18,061 nucleotides of DNA, from NCBI GenBank assembly GCA_035761045.1, contig DASTRU010000175.1, positions 1 through 18,061 on the forward strand, given 5' to 3'. Made by a program: the position numbers and the translations under genes. Below, piece by piece: positions 14,386 through 18,061 of this stretch. Numbering within the stretch: the stretch's first letter is position 1; every line of letters starts with the position of its first letter. Source of the stretch: DASTRU01 sp035761045. GTDB taxonomy: Bacteria > Pseudomonadota > Gammaproteobacteria > Burkholderiales > Burkholderiaceae_E. The notes under the pieces were generated by a model. That model did no database searches. It was not told where the DNA came from and was given only the letters and a program-made list of their open reading frames with translations.

Positions 14386-15150
14386 TTAGGCCATGTACAT
14401 GCCGCCATTGACGTGCAGCGTCTCGCCGGTGATGTATGCCCCGGCGTCGGAGGCAAGAAAGGTCACCGCGGCAGCAATATCTTCGGCGTGACCAAGACGG
14501 CCAAGCGGAATATTGGCCAGCAAAGCGGCTTGTTGCTTTTCATCCAACGAACGCGTCATGTCGGTGTCGATGAATCCGGGCGCGACGCAATTAACCGTAA
14601 TGCCGCGACTGCCAATTTCACGAGCAAGAGCGCGCGTCATGCCCGCAACACCCGCCTTCGACGCCGCGTAATTCGCTTGCCCGGGATTACCGCTCGCGCC
14701 GACCACCGATGTGATGTTGATGATGCGCCCTTGCCGTTGCTTCATCATCGGCTTGATCGCCGCGCGCGAAAGACGAAACACCGCGCTTAGATTGGTTGCG
14801 ATCACCGCGTCCCAGTCGTCGTCTTTCATGCGCATGGCTAAGGTGTCGCGTGTAATGCCCGCGTTGTTGACGAGGATGTGAAGCGCGCCGTACTCCTTGG
14901 CAATGCTTTCAATTAGCGCCACGGCGGCCGCGGCATCGTTCACATCAAGCGCGACGCCACGGCTCTTACCGCCCGCGCCGTGTTGACCATTACCCGCCAG
15001 CGCTTCGGTTATGCCTGCCGCCCCAGCTTCGGTGGTTGCGGTGCCAATCACCGTTGCCCCGTGACGCGTAAGGTCGAGCGCGATGGCGCGTCCAATGCCG
15101 CGAGAAGCGCCCGTGACGAGGGCGATCCGTCCGTCAAGATTTTGTTGCAT
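14386..15150 (-). CDS. fabG: 3-oxoacyl-ACP reductase FabG
   Basis: FabG reduces 3-ketoacyl-ACP to 3-hydroxyacyl-ACP with NADPH, the first reduction of each elongation cycle. It is a classical short-chain dehydrogenase. The cofactor motif TGASRGIG is at residues 13-20, NNAG at 95-98, and the catalytic set is Asn120, Ser148, Tyr161 and Lys165. The end ITGETLHVNGGMYMA is typical of FabG. At 254 residues it is about 10 longer than E. coli FabG. Most of the difference is a Gly-rich insertion at about 52-64, between the third helix and the following strand. The ATG follows the fabD stop after only 2 bases, so translation is probably coupled. Confidence 0.98.
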   Translation of the reverse strand: MQQNLDGRIALVTGASRGIGRAIALDLTRHGATVIGTATTEAGAAGITEALAGNGQHGAGGKSRGVALDVNDAAAAVALIESIAKEYGALHILVNNAGITRDTLAMRMKDDDWDAVIATNLSAVFRLSRAAIKPMMKQRQGRIINITSVVGASGNPGQANYAASKAGVAGMTRALAREIGSRGITVNCVAPGFIDTDMTRSLDEKQQAALLANIPLGRLGHAEDIAAAVTFLASDAGAYITGETLHVNGGMYMA

Positions 15151-15152
15151 GG

Positions 15153-16085
15153 TTAAGCGTTAAGAGCGGCGAGCGTTGCGCTCAGCGATGCCCGGTCGTG
15201 GATGTTATGAATCAGTAATTGAGGTGCGATGCGTTTGGCCATGCCAGCCAAGACCTTACCCGGTCCGCATTCGACGAGGTGGGTCACGCCTTGCGCCGCC
15301 ATGGCCTGCACGGTCTCCACCCAGCGCACGGGCGCCGCGGCCTGACGCACCAGCTTGGCCTTGATTTCGTCGGTATCGTTAGTCGTCGCGACGTCAACGT
15401 TGTGAATCACCGGGATCGCTGGCGCTTGGATGTTTTCAGTGGCTAAACGTTGCGCGAGCCGCTCGGCCGCTGGGCGCATCAGGCTCGAATGAAATGGAGC
15501 CGATACGGGCAGCACCAAAGCGCGCTTAGCGCCCGCCTCCTTGGCGGCCGTGCATGCACGCTCGACTGCCGCCTTGTGTCCTGCGATGACGGTTTGCGCC
15601 GGATCGTTGAAGTTCACCGCTTCGACGACCTCGCCTTGCGCCACGCTTGCGCAAACGTCTTGCACGCGCGCGCCGTCCAACCCGAGGATCGCGGCCATCG
15701 CACCCACACCGACCGGTACGGCTTCTTGCATGACTTGCGCGCGAAAGCGCACGAGGCTCGCGGCTTGCGCAAGCGTCAAGGCCCCAGCCGCCACCAAAGC
15801 GGTGTACTCACCCAAGCTATGACCAGCCACGACCGAGGGCGCCGCCCCGCCCGCGGCTTGCCATGCGCGATAAAAAGCCGCGCCGCCGGCCAACATGATG
15901 GGCTGGGTATTGGTGGTGAGATTAAGCAGATCGACCGGGCCGCGTGACGCCATCTCCCGTAAATCGGTGCCGATGGCGTTGGAGGCTTCGTCGAGCGCTT
16001 GCGTCACGACGGCATCTCCTTCAAAACCATCGAACATGCCGACGCTTTGCGAGCCTTGTCCTGGAAAGACGAATGCGATCTTCAT
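15153..16085 (-). CDS. fabD: Malonyl-CoA:ACP transacylase FabD
   Basis: FabD moves malonyl groups from CoA to ACP, supplying the two-carbon donor for FabH and FabF. The product is 310 residues, normal for the family. FPGQGSQ opens the protein (7-13), GHSLGEYTAL contains nucleophile Ser90, Arg115 lies in the RFRAQVMQEAV segment, and APFHSSLM contains catalytic His199. I chose ATG 16085 because it gives the canonical start MKIAFVFPGQGSQS. The frame is open upstream to 16193, but that would overlap the end of fabH with unrelated residues. It starts 7 bases after the fabH stop and ends 2 bases before fabG. No strong ribosome binding site is visible. Confidence 0.98.
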   Translation of the reverse strand: MKIAFVFPGQGSQSVGMFDGFEGDAVVTQALDEASNAIGTDLREMASRGPVDLLNLTTNTQPIMLAGGAAFYRAWQAAGGAAPSVVAGHSLGEYTALVAAGALTLAQAASLVRFRAQVMQEAVPVGVGAMAAILGLDGARVQDVCASVAQGEVVEAVNFNDPAQTVIAGHKAAVERACTAAKEAGAKRALVLPVSAPFHSSLMRPAAERLAQRLATENIQAPAIPVIHNVDVATTNDTDEIKAKLVRQAAAPVRWVETVQAMAAQGVTHLVECGPGKVLAGMAKRIAPQLLIHNIHDRASLSATLAALNA

Positions 16086-16092
16086 TGGGTTG

Positions 16093-17067
16093 TTACATGC
16101 GTAGTAAAACACTGCCCCAGGTGAATCCGCCGCCAACGCCTTGAAGCAATACCGTGTGGCCTTGCTGAATACGACGATCGCGAATCGCGACATCGAGCGC
16201 GAGCGGTACCGATGCGGCCGACGTATTACCGTGGCAATCCACGGTCACGACTAAGCGATCGAGCGGTAGTCCTAATTTTTTTGTCGTCGCGTTCAGTATG
16301 CGTACGTTGGCTTGATGCGGGATCGTCCAATCGATCGAGGCTGCGTCTATGTTGGCGAGGGCCAGTACTTCGCGCGCGCTGGAGTCGAGCGCATTGACGG
16401 CAAGCTTGAACACGGCTTGTCCGTCCATCCGAAGAAAAGGATGACCCACGATCTGCCCCTGCGCGACGCCGCCCGCCACGCACAGGATGCGCGAGTAGGA
16501 ACCATCCGCGTGCAACTTGGCGGCGAGCACGCCTGGCGACTCGCTAGCCTCGAGCACGACGGCGCCCGCACCATCGCCGAACAACACGCATGTCGTGCGG
16601 TCGTTCCAATCGAGGATGCGCGAAAACACTTCGGCGCCGATCACCAACGCGCGCCGATATACGCCCGTTCGAATCAAAGCATCCGCGGTGGTCAACGCGT
16701 AGACAAAACCGCTGCATACCGCTTGAACATCGAACGCGGCGCACCGCGAGATTCCAAGCGCTGCCTGCACGAGACACGCCGTGCTTGGAAAAATCATGTC
16801 CGGCGTGGACGTGGCGAGCACGATGAGGTCGATTTCATCGACCGTTCGTTCTGCCGCGTCAAGCGCTCGACGCGCGGCGTCGGTGGCGAGAGATGCAGTT
16901 GTCTCGCCGTTGCGCGCGAGATAACGTTGGCGAATTCCCGTGCGCTCGACGATCCATTCGTCCGATGTCTCGATGCCGCGCTCCGCGAGTTCTTGCGCGA
17001 GCTGCGCATTGCTGACGCAACTAGCGGGCAAAGAACTCCCGGTCCCCGCGATGCGTGTATGAATCAT
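16093..17067 (-). CDS. fabH: Beta-ketoacyl-ACP synthase III FabH
   Basis: FabH starts fatty acid synthesis by condensing an acyl-CoA primer, usually acetyl-CoA, with malonyl-ACP. The triad is complete: Cys118 in AVCSGFVYAL, His251 in IPHQANVRI and Asn281 in CHGNTSAASVP. The glycine-rich end (GVGGGFTWGSVLLRM) is also typical. The length of 324 residues is standard. The ATG follows the plsX stop after 5 bases without a clear ribosome binding site, so it probably depends on translation of plsX. The primer preference (straight or branched) cannot be told from sequence here. Confidence 0.98.
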   Translation of the reverse strand: MIHTRIAGTGSSLPASCVSNAQLAQELAERGIETSDEWIVERTGIRQRYLARNGETTASLATDAARRALDAAERTVDEIDLIVLATSTPDMIFPSTACLVQAALGISRCAAFDVQAVCSGFVYALTTADALIRTGVYRRALVIGAEVFSRILDWNDRTTCVLFGDGAGAVVLEASESPGVLAAKLHADGSYSRILCVAGGVAQGQIVGHPFLRMDGQAVFKLAVNALDSSAREVLALANIDAASIDWTIPHQANVRILNATTKKLGLPLDRLVVTVDCHGNTSAASVPLALDVAIRDRRIQQGHTVLLQGVGGGFTWGSVLLRM

Positions 17068-17072
17068 GGTGA

Positions 17073-18061
17073 TTAAGCTGCTTGCGGGGTTCCGGACGGG
17101 CCGACCGCTGGTAGGGGATGAGACTTCCGATACGTCTCGACTTGTGTCACGACCCCTTCGAGCAATCCGCCTCGCGCGGCGTCATACGCGCGTTTTAGCG
17201 CCCATTCGAAGGCGTAGGCATCGGCGGAGCCATGGCTTTTAAAGACCACGCCGCGCAAACCTAGCAAGGCGGCGCCGTTGTAACGACGGTGATCGACGCG
17301 TTTGCGGAAGTGCCTAAGGATCGGATACGAAACAAGCGCGGCGAACTTCGGCCACAGCCCGCGAGTGAATTCCTCCTTGATGAAACCGCCGAGCATTTGC
17401 GCTAGGCCTTCACTCGTTTTAAGGGCCACGTTACCCACGAATCCGTCACACACCACCACATTGGTCGTGCCGCGAAAGATGTCGTTGCCTTCAACGTTGC
17501 CATGGAAATTCAAATTCGAGCCGCGTAGGAGTTCGCCAGCCTCCTTCACCACTTCGTTGCCCTTGATCACTTCTTCGCCGATATTCAACAGGCCAATCGA
17601 GGGCCGTGGATTGCCTTCGAGACTCGAGACCAGTGCCGCACCCATGATGGCGAATTGCAAAAGATGATCGGCCGCGCAGTCGACGTTCGCACCCAGATCC
17701 AACACGACCGTGCCGCCGCCCTTCATGTTGGGCAATGAGCTGGCAATTGCCGGGCGATCGATGCCATCCAGCGTTTTTAAAACGTAGCGCGAGATGGCCA
17801 TCAAGGCACCGGTATTGCCTGCGGAAACCGCAGCGTTGGCTTCGCCTGATTTCACCAACTCGATCGCCACGCGCATCGACGAGTCTTTCTTGCGACGTAG
17901 CGCGATTTCGATCGCGTCGTCCATGGCAACGACTTCGTCCGCATGGCGAATCGCGGTGCGTCCGCCTTCCTTTAGCTCGTTGAGCAAGCCAGGCGCGATT
18001 TTTTGCGCGAGTGCCGCGCGAATGTCGGGTTCGCGCCCCACCAAGATAAGTTGGGCGTCGG
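17073..18061 (-). CDS. plsX: Phosphate acyltransferase PlsX, 5' end outside the window
   Basis: PlsX converts acyl-ACP to acyl-phosphate, the donor used by PlsY to begin phospholipid synthesis. It thus links the fab genes to the membrane. About 328 codons are visible. Motifs include LILVGREPD near the cut end, AVSAGNTGALMA, VVLDLGANVDC, LLNIGEEVIKGNE and VCDGFVGNVALKTSEG. The frame runs off the right edge of the window. The TTG at 18044 is an internal Leu in LILVGREP, not a start, and roughly the first 20-40 residues are missing. The stop is 5 bases before fabH. rpmF usually precedes plsX in this arrangement but would lie beyond the window. Confidence 0.97.
   Translation of the reverse strand, partial: DAQLILVGREPDIRAALAQKIAPGLLNELKEGGRTAIRHADEVVAMDDAIEIALRRKKDSSMRVAIELVKSGEANAAVSAGNTGALMAISRYVLKTLDGIDRPAIASSLPNMKGGGTVVLDLGANVDCAADHLLQFAIMGAALVSSLEGNPRPSIGLLNIGEEVIKGNEVVKEAGELLRGSNLNFHGNVEGNDIFRGTTNVVVCDGFVGNVALKTSEGLAQMLGGFIKEEFTRGLWPKFAALVSYPILRHFRKRVDHRRYNGAALLGLRGVVFKSHGSADAYAFEWALKRAYDAARGGLLEGVVTQVETYRKSHPLPAVGPSGTPQAA

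Noticed and set aside
16086..16193. N-terminal extension of fabD into fabH
   Set aside because: FabD begins at MKIAFVFPGQGSQ; the upstream residues are a shadow of the end of fabH.
18042..18044. TTG as start of plsX
   Set aside because: It is a Leu codon inside LILVGREP, and the frame continues to the window edge.
1..18061. CRISPR arrays, tRNA or rRNA genes, transposons, prophage, toxin-antitoxin pairs or defence islands
   Set aside because: No tandem repeats with spacers, no tRNA-like cloverleaf, no transposase, integrase or defence domain was seen; all genes but two have well-known housekeeping roles.

Overview
The window is an unbroken, minus-strand run of 20 genes from a proteobacterium, most likely a betaproteobacterium. 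The basis is gene order rather than a database match. plsX-fabH-fabD-fabG-acpP-fabF, then a small membrane protein, rpoE-rseA-rseB-mucD, lepA-lepB-DUF4845-rnc-era-recO-pdxJ-acpS and nagZ is the arrangement familiar from Betaproteobacteria. The protein sequences (RpoE, AcpP, FabF, LepA) also look betaproteobacterial. Base composition is moderately GC-rich. I see no tRNA, rRNA, insertion sequence, phage gene or CRISPR array.

In transcription order (right to left): (1) 18061-12683, fatty acid and phospholipid precursor synthesis: plsX (its 5' end lies outside the window), fabH, fabD, fabG, acpP and fabF. acpP has its own candidate promoter and a strong Shine-Dalgarno sequence, and a strong hairpin separates it from fabF. 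(2) 12655-12188, a small two-helix membrane protein with YgfX-like layout. (3) 12153-8169, the envelope-stress module: sigma-E, its membrane anti-sigma factor RseA, the periplasmic sensor RseB and the periplasmic protease MucD/DegP. (4) 8072-3185, translation, secretion and RNA functions: lepA (EF4), lepB (signal peptidase I), a pilin-like DUF4845 protein, rnc (RNase III) and era (30S assembly GTPase). (5) 3188-1256, recO (repair), pdxJ (vitamin B6) and acpS, which loads phosphopantetheine onto the AcpP encoded upstream. (6) 1191-112, nagZ (peptidoglycan recycling), followed by a strong intrinsic terminator at 61-85 that ends the run.

Many neighbours overlap by ATGA (rseA/rseB, lepA/lepB, era/recO, recO/pdxJ, pdxJ/acpS) or TAATG (rseB/mucD), which suggests translational coupling. 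The longest stretch without a certain gene is 11890-12187, upstream of the conserved part of rpoE. It is open in the rpoE frame and is the main puzzle here.

This is a conserved housekeeping region. I found no convincing new multi-gene system. Points worth a second look are the possible N-terminal extension of sigma-E, the hairpin between acpP and fabF, unusual motif residues in Era and NagZ, the long tail on RNase III, and the two poorly characterised small membrane proteins.
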